Of a stretch of 64,000 nt of DNA, positions 35,470 to 44,820 are shown piece by piece. Both the position numbers and the translations under genes were made by a program. Each line of letters opens with the position of its first letter. Position 1 is the stretch's first letter. This stretch comes from an uncultured Clostridia bacterium. Its GTDB lineage: Bacteria; Bacillota; Clostridia; TANB77; CAG-508. The stretch lies in assembly GCA_934182605.1 (NCBI GenBank), contig CAKPRQ010000007.1, forward strand, positions 30,224 through 94,223, given 5' to 3'. The notes beneath the pieces were generated by a model, which worked only from the letters and a program-made list of their open reading frames with translations, had not been told where the DNA came from and did not search any database.

Positions 35470-37326
35470 TTATACATTTATTAGATTGTATTCTATATTT
35501 TCATTATCTAATATTTCTATTTCCCTATTTGAACAGGTAAATATTATTATTTGATTGTTTATGTAATTTTCATTTAAAAATTTTAAAATATTTTTTAATC
35601 TTACTTTATCATAATATACAAATGGTTCATCTAATATTATAGGAACATTTTCTTTTACAATTTCTTTTAAAGTTGATAATCGTAATGATAAGTACATCTG
35701 GTCTATTGTTCCTATGCTTAATTTATCTGCTTTTACATATTCTCCATTTTGTAATTCTATCATTAAGCCTTCTATATCATTAAATTTTACATTATTATAG
35801 TTTGATATTTCTTTTACCATTTTAGAAAGATTTGTTACAAATTCTGGTGTAATATTTTCTTTCATTTTTTCATATGCTTCTTCTAATACTATCTTTGCTA
35901 AATCTATACTATTATTTAATGATCTTAACTCTTCTTCTTGTTCTTTTAAATTTGATATTTTTTCTTCGATTTCTGGCAATTCTCCTACTTTTTCCAATAT
36001 ATTTTTATTTGTTATTTCTAGTGTATTTAATTTTATCTTTAAATTATTTATTTGAGTATTTATATTTATTATTTCTACTTTTATTTTTTCTAGATTATAT
36101 CTTAATAAATCTTCCACAAGACTTAAATTATTACATTTATGTTTTAAATTATCATTTTTCTCTTCTATTTCTTTATATTTTATCTCTTCTTGTCTTCTTA
36201 TTTCTTCTTGCTTTTCTCTTAATGATTTTTCTAATATTTCTTTTTCTCTTTTTATATATATTATTTTGTTTTCTTTTTCTTCTTTTATTTTTTTATTTTT
36301 TATACTTTTATTTATTTGTAGAAATAAAAATACTAAAGAAATTATTATAATTGGAAGATATATAAATATATTTTTTATTATGAAAAATGATATAATTCCT
36401 GCTATTAATAAAATTATAAATATTATTAAAAATTTATTATCTTTTTTTATTTTTATATTTTTTTCTACGTCTTTTTCTTTATTTTTTAATTCTATTATTT
36501 TTTCATTAAATTCTTTTAATGAATTTTTCTTTACATTTATTTTTTCTTCCTCTAAATATTTATCTTCTTGTATATTTTTAATTTCATTTAAAATTGTTAA
36601 TTTATTTTCCAGTTCTTTTATTTCTTCATTTATATTATTCTTTTCTAGTTCATAATTCTCTATTTTTTTTACTTCTAAATTTGTTTCCATTTCTTTTTCT
36701 AAATATCTATTTAATTCTTTTTTTACTAGGTTTATTGGTTTTCCTACCGTTCTCTCTGTTCCTACTTCTTCTACTTGTTTTTCTTTTAATTTATTCATTG
36801 CTTTTTGATATGATATATTATCTTGTCCTGTTGATAGTACATTTGATATTTTTTGTATTATTGCATTTTGTGAGTCCTTATCTAACCTTGTTTCAGTTTG
36901 TTCTACTAGTGCCGTTTTTAATAAAATATCTTCTGTTATTCCTGTTTGCTCTATGAAAAATAAATTTTGTTTTGTTTTATTATCTATACTATAATTATTT
37001 GTAATTTCTTCTCCATTTTCATTATATATTTTACATACTTTTTTATTAAAATCTCTAAATACTTCTAACTTTTCTCCATTATCTAATGTGTAAAATATTT
37101 TTCCTGAATATTCATTTTCACTCCATGGTTTATATTTTTCTAAATCTGGTATTTCTTTTTTATTTTTTAATTTTGATAAGCCATAAAACATTGCTGGTAT
37201 AAACTTTAGCATTGTAGATTTTCCAGATTCATTTTTCCCTGTTACTATATTTATCCCCTTTTTTAATTCTACATTTTTTTCTTTTAAATTTCCAAATCCA
37301 TTTATTCTTATTGAATTAATTTCCAA
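35470..37326 (-). CDS. YhaN/SbcC-like AAA ATPase
   Basis: This is an SMC-like ATPase of 618 residues. The N-terminal ABC half has Walker A GKNESGKST near residue 31. A coiled coil follows (about 210-500), interrupted by a very hydrophobic pair (about 300-340: FLIIFIILLIAGIISFFIIK) that looks like two membrane helices. The C-terminal half has SIGTIDQMYLSLRLS (signature) and PIILDEPFVYYD (Walker B). The membrane pair inside the coiled coil matches the YhaN family of Bacilli, which pairs with a YhaO phosphoesterase as here. The start is TTG at 37326 with GGAGG upstream. The length is short for YhaN (usually about 950). Confidence 0.85.
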   Translation of the reverse strand: MEINSIRINGFGNLKEKNVELKKGINIVTGKNESGKSTMLKFIPAMFYGLSKLKNKKEIPDLEKYKPWSENEYSGKIFYTLDNGEKLEVFRDFNKKVCKIYNENGEEITNNYSIDNKTKQNLFFIEQTGITEDILLKTALVEQTETRLDKDSQNAIIQKISNVLSTGQDNISYQKAMNKLKEKQVEEVGTERTVGKPINLVKKELNRYLEKEMETNLEVKKIENYELEKNNINEEIKELENKLTILNEIKNIQEDKYLEEEKINVKKNSLKEFNEKIIELKNKEKDVEKNIKIKKDNKFLIIFIILLIAGIISFFIIKNIFIYLPIIIISLVFLFLQINKSIKNKKIKEEKENKIIYIKREKEILEKSLREKQEEIRRQEEIKYKEIEEKNDNLKHKCNNLSLVEDLLRYNLEKIKVEIININTQINNLKIKLNTLEITNKNILEKVGELPEIEEKISNLKEQEEELRSLNNSIDLAKIVLEEAYEKMKENITPEFVTNLSKMVKEISNYNNVKFNDIEGLMIELQNGEYVKADKLSIGTIDQMYLSLRLSTLKEIVKENVPIILDEPFVYYDKVRLKNILKFLNENYINNQIIIFTCSNREIEILDNENIEYNLINV

Positions 37327-37365
37327 ATTAAATACTTCCTCCTTACTATAATTTCTTTCTTAAAA

Positions 37366-37414
37366 TATAGCTAATTTTTAACAAGCGGGAGCTTGATTGT
37401 AAATAGCCATATAA
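37366..37414. repeat. Palindromic element family 1, degenerate remnant R2 (reverse)
   Basis: TATAGCTAATTTTTAACAAG and TTGTAAATAGCCATATAAAA match the two ends of the reversed core and inner arms, with the centre shortened. It lies between the yhaO-like and yhaN-like genes. Confidence 0.65.
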
Positions 37415-37443
37415 AACTTTCTCACCATAATTACTATTTCAAT

Positions 37444-38505
37444 TTATAAAATTTCTAATCCAATTTCTAAGGCTTTTTCTATCTCTTTATCCACATATTC
37501 TCCACTTTTTTTCTTTTCTAATAAGTTATTTACAAAAAATCCTCTTAAGCTTATTTCCTTTGATAATTCCTCTAAATTATACTTTAATTTTGTTTCATCT
37601 TTTATTTTTAATATTTTATTATTTTCTATTAATTTTCTTATATTTAATAAATTTATTTCAAAATTTCTCGTTCCTTTTAATACTATTTTATAATAATTAT
37701 TTTCAGGTATATATAAATTATTTAAATTTTCTATTAAATCTTCTTTTGAAATTATATCTGTTATATCTAGTTCATATTCTACAAATTCAATTGGGTCTAA
37801 ATTTATTAATTCTACTTTTAAATTTTCTTTTGTTACTTCTCCTACTACCATTCCGTGGTTTCCAAGTTCATCAAATCCCAAAGATATCATTGAACCTGGA
37901 TATACTATATTGCTATTTTCTTCTAAATTATTTTTATGAATATGCCCTAAAGCTACATAGTCAAATCCTTTAGATTTCAATAGTTTTCTAGTTACTGGGT
38001 TATATGTTTTTTCTAAAGTTAGACTTCCGTCTAAAGTAGCATGCATTATTAATATATTTATTTTTTCTTTATTTTCAATTTGTAGTTCATCTAAATCAAT
38101 TGTTTTTCCATACATTTCATTAAATCCATATCCATATATATCTACATCTTTAAAGGACATTTTTTCTATTTTATTACTAAATATTTTTACATTTGATGCC
38201 CAATTATAGCTATTATAATATGAGTTCTTTAAGAAAGGGTCATGATTTCCTGGTGCTATGAATATTTTTGTTTCCGCTATTTCCTTAAATTTATTGTTTA
38301 TATATTGTATAGTAGTTTCTCTTATATATTTCTCTTCATATAAATCTCCTGAAATAAATAGATATGGTATTTTATTTGTCTTTATATATTCTATCATTTT
38401 ACTAAATATTTCTCTTTGAGCTAATCTCCTTTTTTCTCCTAAATTTTCTTTTAAAGATTCAAATGTTGTGCCAAAATGCATATCTGCTATATGTACAAAT
38501 TTCAT
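37444..38505 (-). CDS. YhaO/SbcD-like DNA repair metallophosphoesterase
   Basis: The 353-residue calcineurin-like phosphoesterase has all metal motifs: HIADMHFGT (residues 5-13), FISGDLYEE (about 50), PGNHDPF (about 88), MHATLDG (about 160) and LGHIHKN (about 190). Together with the downstream YhaN-like ATPase it forms an Mre11-Rad50-type pair. The start is set at the ATG at 38505 with AAGGTGATG upstream; the longer frame to 38529 has no ribosome site. The C-terminal ~140 residues form the capping and partner-binding region. Confidence 0.9.
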   Translation of the reverse strand: MKFVHIADMHFGTTFESLKENLGEKRRLAQREIFSKMIEYIKTNKIPYLFISGDLYEEKYIRETTIQYINNKFKEIAETKIFIAPGNHDPFLKNSYYNSYNWASNVKIFSNKIEKMSFKDVDIYGYGFNEMYGKTIDLDELQIENKEKINILIMHATLDGSLTLEKTYNPVTRKLLKSKGFDYVALGHIHKNNLEENSNIVYPGSMISLGFDELGNHGMVVGEVTKENLKVELINLDPIEFVEYELDITDIISKEDLIENLNNLYIPENNYYKIVLKGTRNFEINLLNIRKLIENNKILKIKDETKLKYNLEELSKEISLRGFFVNNLLEKKKSGEYVDKEIEKALEIGLEIL

Positions 38506-38597
38506 TATTTCATCACCTTTTTTATTCATGTTCTTTTATATATTACCATAGTTTTTTTTCAAAGTCAACAAGAAAACGAAAATTTGTTTGTTACAAA

Positions 38598-38754
38598 CTG
38601 CAATTCCGTAAAATAACATTTAACTGCTACAAAATCTTGACATATAGCTATTTGCAAGTCAAGACCCGGATTGTGTAACCCTAGCTATGTTTTGACAAAA
38701 ATAGCTATATATCAAGATTTGCAAAAATTATACGTATACTTACTGACCTGTAAC
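38598..38754. repeat. Palindromic element family 1, full copy E6
   Basis: The inner arms are ATCTTGACATATAGCTATTT and AAATAGCTATATATCAAGAT. The right outer tip is TTACTGACCTGTAA; the left outer tip has decayed to TGCAATTCCGTAA. The core matches the consensus over its whole length. Confidence 0.93.
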
Positions 38755-38765
38755 TGATATAATAA

Positions 38766-38822
38766 AAAAAAGTATATATAACATTTCAAATTATACTTTA
38801 AAATAAATACATACTTTTTATT
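38766..38822 (-). terminator. Possible terminator of the 38818 gene
   Basis: On the minus strand AAAAAGTAT pairs with ATACTTTTT over a loop of about 30 nt and is followed by more T residues. The first arm overlaps the stop codon region. Confidence 0.45.
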
Positions 38823-39876
38823 TAAAAAATTTTTCATTATTCACTGGAAAAGCCTTCTGATTTTTATTAACATCTAAGTTTATATTAAATAATTTACAAA
38901 TTTTCTCTTTTATAATATCAAATAAACTTCTTTTTACTACAAAAGTATTCTCCTCTTCAATTTCTTCTTTTATATTTAAACTTTTACTTTCTACTTCACT
39001 TAATACTTCTTTTATTTCATAAGTATTTGGAAATATTACATTTCTATATTCTGTTTTAGCTATATTTATATATTTTGCAATTTCTTGCATATCCTTTATA
39101 AATAATTCTTCTTGTTCACCTTCTAAAACATATATAGTTTCACCATCAACTTTACTTCCATCTATTTGTAACTTATACATTGTTTGATTTACTTTTTTAG
39201 TTGGAAGTTTAGCAAGTCCTAAACTTTCTTTTATTAAATTACTTTGAAAAATTACAAGTTTTCCATTTACGTAATTTTCATAATTATATATTTCACTTAT
39301 TTTTTCTTTGCTTTTATCAACTAAAATAACATTAGTATTTAATGCCCTAATTGAATCTATATATTTCATTATATTGTTTAATTCTTCTTTAGAATATACT
39401 TTTATTTTTAATATTTTAGATTTTTTATATCTATTTATTTCAGATAAAATATCTAAATTTTCTGCAGATATTACGAGCATTTCATTTTGCTTATTATACT
39501 CAAAATCTTGTATATGCTGTTGTTCAGATAATGAATAGTTTTTTCCTTTTCTTTTTGAAATAGTACTAATGTATAAATCTAAATTGCCTATATATGAATT
39601 TTGTATTTTAAAATCTTTTACATTTTCTCCTATTTTTTGCATTATATAATCCATTGCTTTAGATTCTTCTATATTTATGTTTTTTAGTGTTAAAGAATAC
39701 ATATTATTTTCTAATAATACTATTAAATCCTCTCGTATTTTAGATATTTCTTCCTTATAATATCTTTTTTGAATATTTGCTCCATCTATAATTAAATCAA
39801 AATTTTCCATCAAATTATCTTTTTCTATATTCTGAGATTTTAAATATTCTTTTATAACTGAACTTTTTAATTTCAT
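38818..39876 (-). CDS. Hypothetical cytoplasmic protein, 352 aa
   Basis: This protein is not recognised. The start is set at the ATG at 39876 (MKLKSSVIKEYLKSQ) because GAGGTG lies 9 nt upstream; the frame runs on to 39927 without a ribosome site. The sequence is alpha/beta in character with Lys/Glu/Asn-rich loops, no signal peptide and no membrane segment. It ends in a basic amphipathic stretch (VKRSLFDIIKEKICKLFNIN), which could bind membrane or nucleic acid. It stands 94 nt downstream of the anchored 157-aa protein gene and upstream of element E6. Confidence 0.7.
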   Translation of the reverse strand: MKLKSSVIKEYLKSQNIEKDNLMENFDLIIDGANIQKRYYKEEISKIREDLIVLLENNMYSLTLKNINIEESKAMDYIMQKIGENVKDFKIQNSYIGNLDLYISTISKRKGKNYSLSEQQHIQDFEYNKQNEMLVISAENLDILSEINRYKKSKILKIKVYSKEELNNIMKYIDSIRALNTNVILVDKSKEKISEIYNYENYVNGKLVIFQSNLIKESLGLAKLPTKKVNQTMYKLQIDGSKVDGETIYVLEGEQEELFIKDMQEIAKYINIAKTEYRNVIFPNTYEIKEVLSEVESKSLNIKEEIEEENTFVVKRSLFDIIKEKICKLFNINLDVNKNQKAFPVNNEKFFK

Positions 39877-39970
39877 ATAGAATTCACCTCTTTCCTTAAT
39901 TAAATAATTAAGTTTTTTCCTATACAATTATTTTACTATAAAAATTTTTACTAACTTTATCAAACATTTC

Positions 39971-40444
39971 TTATTTTTTTATAATTTTCAAATTATACGC
40001 ATTTGCAAAATCTGAAGTTGCAGAAGAGTTTAATTCTACAGTATCTCCCGCTTCTACCCTATCTATATATCCACCTATTCTTGTTATTTCATTTCCTTCT
40101 TTATCTAATATTATTATACCTATTGAAAAATCCCCTAATGGTCCATTTGTTGGATTTTTTACTTCTGCTAATACTTGAGAGACATTATTATTTTCAATTA
40201 ATCTTATATTACTTATTTCTAATCCTTCTATTATTTTTGTTTTACTTAATTCTTCACTTATATTTACTTTACTTCCATCCAATTGAACTTTTACAAATTC
40301 TTCTACTTTATTTTCTTCTACTATTCCTGCTTCTGGTGTTTGGATATTTTCATTACTTTCTTTATTGGCATTTGTAGCTATTATTATTACTATTAATAAC
40401 AGTATTATAATTAATGCCACTATTATTAATTCTTTTACTTTCAT
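39971..40444 (-). CDS. Membrane-anchored FxLYD-like external domain protein
   Basis: The 157-residue protein has a single N-terminal membrane anchor (about residues 7-24, IIVALIIILLLIVIIIAT), a Glu-rich linker and a C-terminal beta domain. In that domain, SNIRLIENNNVSQVLAEVKN and IGIIILDKEGNEI resemble FxLYD/DUF3426-like domains that follow membrane anchors. It faces the outside. The ATG at 40444 has GGGGGTGG 5 nt upstream. A good promoter lies at 40534-40562. Function is unknown. Confidence 0.75.
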   Translation of the reverse strand: MKVKELIIVALIIILLLIVIIIATNANKESNENIQTPEAGIVEENKVEEFVKVQLDGSKVNISEELSKTKIIEGLEISNIRLIENNNVSQVLAEVKNPTNGPLGDFSIGIIILDKEGNEITRIGGYIDRVEAGDTVELNSSATSDFANAYNLKIIKK

Positions 40445-40533
40445 CTTTTCCACCCCCTTTATTTTCAATATTAGCTTAATAACTGTGTAAAAATATAAAC
40501 TTACATATATTTAGACTTTTCTACTTCGTTTCT

Positions 40534-40562
40534 ATCTTAACATATTTTTTAGTTTTTTTCAA
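40534..40562 (-). promoter_or_regulatory. Promoter of the anchored 157-aa protein gene
   Basis: TTGAAA (40562-40557) and TAAGAT (40539-40534) on the minus strand are 17 nt apart. The rest of the 40445-40763 gap holds only this promoter and the terminator at 40674-40718. Confidence 0.7.
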
Positions 40563-40673
40563 TATCAATTATTATTATTTTATCACGTTTTGTATAAAAT
40601 AATCATTTTAATTTTAAAACTTAAGTACGCCCCCATAATTTGTTTTATATTAATAAATATATAAGTAAAGAAA

Positions 40674-40718
40674 CATCTTTTAAAACCCTTACATCATTTC
40701 ACGAGATTTTAAAAGATG
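40674..40718 (-). terminator. Terminator of the pilin-like gene
   Basis: CATCTTTTAAAA and TTTTAAAAGATG are perfect 12 bp arms around a 21 nt loop, followed on the minus strand by TTTCTTT. Confidence 0.7.
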
Positions 40719-40763
40719 CCTTATATTATTTTGATTTATTGTAAATTTTTTACATCAGACTTT

Positions 40764-43415
40764 TTATTTTGTAGTTAATAACATTGTTGTTGTAAAATCT
40801 TTTGTTGTACCTACTTTATCAACAATTCCATTATATATTAATATTACTTCTTCATTATTATAATTCTTTGAATCTTGATAATTTGTTGTTGTTGGATTTA
40901 AAATTTCTGTATGTCCGTCTACATAGGTAACTTTTATACTAAAATCAATTTTTCTTCTATCTACATTTTGAGTTGCTACTAGTGGTTCTATTTTTGTAAC
41001 CATATCACCACATTCTTCATATACTCTCGTGTTTCCATTATAATATGCATTTGCAGTTTTTCCACAATTTCTTGAATATGATACTATCGTTGAAGTAGTT
41101 CTTCCACAATTTCTTGAATAACTATCTATGGTTGAAGTAGTTTTTCCACATGATCGAACTGTTTTAGTTTCATAACCAGATGTCTTACCATTTACGCTAT
41201 CTGCCTTTTTATAGCCACATTTTGTACATGGATTATAAACACAAATACTGCCTGTATAATGAAAACCGTCTGCCATATAATAGCCATAAGCGTTAGATGT
41301 TCCTGTAATAGAATAGCCCTGATCTTTGCCACCTACAAAACCACATCCTGGACAAGAGTTATGCCATCCAACAAACGTGTTGTCATTTCGGCAAACTATC
41401 ACATAATTATATGTTTTATAACAACTACTCGTATGACTATGATAATTTGCCTTTCCATAACACCCTCCTCCTGAAGTGCTACTTCCAGTATGTACGTGAT
41501 AATTTGGTTTAGTATAACATCCGCCTCCTGAACTACTACTTCCAGTATGCGTATGTTTAGTACCATTATAACAATCGTCCGTATGGGTATGTACTAATGT
41601 TGATACATCTACAGATTTTTCTCCAATATTTCCTGCACTATCTCTAGTAGTTACTTTTATTACATTACTACTAGAATTCCCTACACTAGACATTGTATAC
41701 GTCGGATTATTTAAAGTCTTTTTTAAATTATTATTTAAATAATAACTATATTGTGGTGATGATGACATTCCTAATTCTGTATCTATGCTATTTGCTGTTA
41801 CTATTAAATCATTACCATTTTTTTCTACTGTTAGTAATACAGTTGGTGCTACCTTATCTATGTTTCCTACCGTTGCTGTTGCTGTATTTAGAAATTGACC
41901 TGTTTGATCGTATAATCTTCCGTACACAATTCCATTTTCTGCCATTTCTATTGGTTCTGTATATGTTAACCATTCTCCATCCATAGATTCCTTTTGATAC
42001 TTTATTGTTAAATAATCTTTTTCACTATTATTTAAAAATGTTACGTATACATTTTCATTTGTTGGTGTAGTTTTACTATATGATATTCCCAAACTTGTCT
42101 CTGAATCTGGTATAGTTTGTATTGTTACACTTTCTTCTTTATTAGTAGCTTCTCTTATATTTCCAGCTTTATCTATTGCTCTCATACTTACTTTGTAAGT
42201 CTGACCTTGTTCTATTTCATTTATTTTTTCTTTGCTAAATGTATAACTTCCATCCCCCTGCTCAGCTGTCCAGTCAACTATTATATTTCCCGAATCATCT
42301 TTTAATTGATATTGATATCCTCTTATTCCTTTATATTCTTCTAAACAACCTTCAGTTGCCACATCTGTTGTATTTCCTGCAACATTTATACTATATGAAT
42401 TTGGTGTTGATAAATTTAAGTCGAACTCTTTTGGTAATTCTTTATCTATATTGTTTACTGTAAAAGTCGTCGTTCCAAAACCTTTTCCACTATTAAAATA
42501 TCTAGCTGTTATTACTATATTTGTATCTACTTCTATTATTTTCTCTGAAGAATTTGCAACTTGCCAATCATTATCTCCTATTTTATATTGAAATTTATCT
42601 GGATTAGATAAATCCTGTCCTCCTATTTTTACATTTTCATCATATGATATGCTTATATCTATAGGTCCTGGTGTTGCTTTTACTGTTCCTACATATTCAA
42701 TAACTATATTCTTTTCACTCATTGTGTTTGTTATATTAATTATTCTTGTTGTTTTATTTCCATTTCCACTCTCTGCAGTAAATTTATATTTACCATTTCT
42801 ATCTACAATATATTCTTCTACTACATTTTTTTGATTTGCATATACCTTTTCCTCATTATTCGGGAATTGTAATTTAGTTATACCATTTATATCTTCTTTT
42901 ATAGTTACTATAATTTTTACTGTTTCTGAATTTGTCCCCTCATCAGGTTCAATTTCAAAAGTTATTATTGGTTTCATTATATTAGCAATATTTTCTTTTT
43001 CGACTCTATTTATTTCTACAATTACTTCTTTGTTCTCATCAATAGTTATATCTATTACAATATCACCGTTTTTTTCTATTATTGTTGCTTTATTTTCTTC
43101 ATCATCTATTATAATAATATAATTTTCATCATTTATTTTAGAATTTTCTTTTACTTTATCTATTAAATCGGAAATATTTTTGTCATGCTTTTCACCTAAA
43201 CTATTATCTACTTCTAATTCAGATTCAGCTATTTTTACTGCCTCTATTATACTTTGCTTTTCATATTCGTAAGATGATACATTCATTCTATTAAAGATTC
43301 CTCCATCATTAATAAAATATGAAATTGCAACTCCTGCTAATATCAACATTATTACTACTGTAATTATTAGAGCTATTAATGTTATCCCTGTTTTATTTTT
43401 TAGGTATCTTTCCAT
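40764..43415 (-). CDS. Pilin-like giant surface protein with Cys/His-rich region
   Basis: The 883-residue protein has a class-III-type prepilin N-terminus: a basic stretch, Gly, then ITLIALIITVVIMLILAGVA (about residues 11-30), with predicted cleavage after Gly10. Next come a helical/acidic part, then Ig-like or fibronectin-like repeats (about 150-590) with IDKAGNI and NIDKVAPT segments. Residues about 610-800 are very rich in His, Cys, Gly and Ser: HTHTDDCY, HTGSSSSGGGCY repeated with small changes, CPGCGF and CTKCGYK, then three SYSRNCG(K/R)T-type repeats. The last ~80 residues are beta-type. A metal-binding or disulfide-linked outer structure is inferred. ATG at 43415 follows AAGGTAGG. Confidence 0.85.
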   Translation of the reverse strand: MERYLKNKTGITLIALIITVVIMLILAGVAISYFINDGGIFNRMNVSSYEYEKQSIIEAVKIAESELEVDNSLGEKHDKNISDLIDKVKENSKINDENYIIIIDDEENKATIIEKNGDIVIDITIDENKEVIVEINRVEKENIANIMKPIITFEIEPDEGTNSETVKIIVTIKEDINGITKLQFPNNEEKVYANQKNVVEEYIVDRNGKYKFTAESGNGNKTTRIINITNTMSEKNIVIEYVGTVKATPGPIDISISYDENVKIGGQDLSNPDKFQYKIGDNDWQVANSSEKIIEVDTNIVITARYFNSGKGFGTTTFTVNNIDKELPKEFDLNLSTPNSYSINVAGNTTDVATEGCLEEYKGIRGYQYQLKDDSGNIIVDWTAEQGDGSYTFSKEKINEIEQGQTYKVSMRAIDKAGNIREATNKEESVTIQTIPDSETSLGISYSKTTPTNENVYVTFLNNSEKDYLTIKYQKESMDGEWLTYTEPIEMAENGIVYGRLYDQTGQFLNTATATVGNIDKVAPTVLLTVEKNGNDLIVTANSIDTELGMSSSPQYSYYLNNNLKKTLNNPTYTMSSVGNSSSNVIKVTTRDSAGNIGEKSVDVSTLVHTHTDDCYNGTKHTHTGSSSSGGGCYTKPNYHVHTGSSTSGGGCYGKANYHSHTSSCYKTYNYVIVCRNDNTFVGWHNSCPGCGFVGGKDQGYSITGTSNAYGYYMADGFHYTGSICVYNPCTKCGYKKADSVNGKTSGYETKTVRSCGKTTSTIDSYSRNCGRTTSTIVSYSRNCGKTANAYYNGNTRVYEECGDMVTKIEPLVATQNVDRRKIDFSIKVTYVDGHTEILNPTTTNYQDSKNYNNEEVILIYNGIVDKVGTTKDFTTTMLLTTK

Positions 43416-43474
43416 ATTAATTACCTACCTTTTTCCTATTTTATTTTTATATCATACTAATCTAATTATATTAT

Positions 43475-43514
43475 AGTTAAATTACGACTATTTGTCAATA
43501 GTTATAATTTAACT
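43475..43514. promoter_or_regulatory. 40 bp dyad between the pilin-like and XRE genes
   Basis: AGTTAAATT (43475-43483) with ACTATT (43487-43492) mirror AATAGT (43497-43502) and AATTTAACT (43506-43514) around one centre. It lies in the divergent gap and is a likely operator for the XRE protein. Confidence 0.65.
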
Positions 43515-43543
43515 TTTATATAATATTACAAGAGGTGATAAAT

Positions 43544-43768
43544 ATGTTAAGATTAAAAGATTTAAGAGAAGATAAAGAATTATTGCAAAAAGATATTGCA
43601 AAAGTTTTAAATATTACTCAAACAAATTATAGTAAATATGAATTGGGAAAAATAAATATTCCAAACGATGCTTTAAAACAATTAGCATTATTTTATAAAA
43701 CAAGTGTCGATTACATATTAGGATTAACTAATGAAATAAAACCATATAAAAGAGTAAAAAAACACTAG
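43544..43768 (+). CDS. XRE-family HTH regulator, 74 aa
   Basis: This small Cro/CI-type repressor has an HTH at about residues 17-37 (LLQKDIAKVLNITQTNYSKY) and the usual ELGKINIPNDALKQLALFYK and VDYILGLT helices. It is a DNA-binding domain only. The start is the ATG at 43544 with AGAGGTG 6 nt upstream; the upstream GTG at 43535 is inside the ribosome site. It is divergent from the pilin-like gene, and the 40 bp dyad between them is its likely operator. The HD-GYP-like gene follows 63 nt later. Confidence 0.9.
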   Translation: MLRLKDLREDKELLQKDIAKVLNITQTNYSKYELGKINIPNDALKQLALFYKTSVDYILGLTNEIKPYKRVKKH

Positions 43769-43831
43769 ACTTTTTAATTAAATTATTGTATACTTAAAAC
43801 TATAGATAAAAACATGGGAGAGATTTTTTAT

Positions 43832-44779
43832 ATGAATGAAACGTTTGATTTTTATAACAAAACTAGTTTAAAATCATACAACCTAAATGAAACTATGAGA
43901 TATCAATTAAGTAGATTAGATACTTTAGATGTTTTTACAAGGAAACATAGCGAAAGTGTTGCAAATATAACCTGTAGATTATGTGAACATCTCAAACTTA
44001 ATCCAACTTTCACTGTATACTGCACTACTTGTGCATATCTACATGATATTGGTAAAATGTTTATTCCTCACGAAATTTTACAAAAGAATGGTAAATTAAC
44101 TAAAGAGGAATATGAGATTATGAAGACTCATGCTATTAAAGGATACAACATATGTATGGCTGATCCACTTTTACAGCCATATGCGAATGGTCCTTTGTAC
44201 CATCATGAAGCATTAAATGGTACTGGATATCCAAACGGAGTAACAATAGATAAAATTCCTTTAGAAGGTCAAATTATTAGAGTAGCTGATGAATATGATG
44301 CTATTGTAAATAAAAGACAATATAAATCACATGTAGGTATTTCCGATACATTAAAAATTCTAATTGAAAATGCAACCCCTGTACCTGCAAAGCCTGAAGA
44401 AAATTTAGATAGGAAAATGGTGAAAATTCGTAAAAAGTATGGAAAAATAAATAAGAAAATTTTAGCACAACTTTTTAAAATCGTCATTTCTGATATTGAA
44501 TACGAAATAAGTTGCATAAAAGAATATGTAACATACCTAGGAGAACAGATTAAAAGGCTTGAAAATGTAAAAAACTTTTATGATAAGTATAAAATGAGTA
44601 TGACAGATAACGATAAAAGATATTATGCAGAAAATATAAAGGCTCTATTATCTACAGGGGAAACAGTAGAAAATTTTAATAATATCTTAGAAGATTATAA
44701 AAATGCATATAATATAAGAAATGATAAAATTAATAACTTATATAATGAAATTAATATTATAAAACATTTAAAAATTTAA
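43832..44779 (+). CDS. HD-GYP-type phosphohydrolase domain protein
   Basis: The 315-residue protein has an HD domain with LHDIGKM (about residue 78), an H at LTKEEYEIMKTHA and the HHEALNGTGYPNG segment (about 132), the HD-GYP hallmark (HHE..xG.GYP). HD-GYP enzymes cleave cyclic dinucleotides; the usual Asp in the HHExxDG position is Asn here, so activity is uncertain. The final ~130 residues are a coiled-coil-like helical tail not typical of the minimal domain, and no receiver domain is present. The start is the ATG at 43832 after GGGAGAG. It is cytoplasmic. Confidence 0.82.
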   Translation: MNETFDFYNKTSLKSYNLNETMRYQLSRLDTLDVFTRKHSESVANITCRLCEHLKLNPTFTVYCTTCAYLHDIGKMFIPHEILQKNGKLTKEEYEIMKTHAIKGYNICMADPLLQPYANGPLYHHEALNGTGYPNGVTIDKIPLEGQIIRVADEYDAIVNKRQYKSHVGISDTLKILIENATPVPAKPEENLDRKMVKIRKKYGKINKKILAQLFKIVISDIEYEISCIKEYVTYLGEQIKRLENVKNFYDKYKMSMTDNDKRYYAENIKALLSTGETVENFNNILEDYKNAYNIRNDKINNLYNEINIIKHLKI

Positions 44780-44820
44780 TTTAAACATATAATACCAAAC
44801 TTTAATAAATTATTATTAAA

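Noticed and set aside
40764..43415. The pilin-like protein as a phage tail fibre
   Set aside because: There are no phage genes nearby, and the N-terminus is a clear prepilin-type signal.
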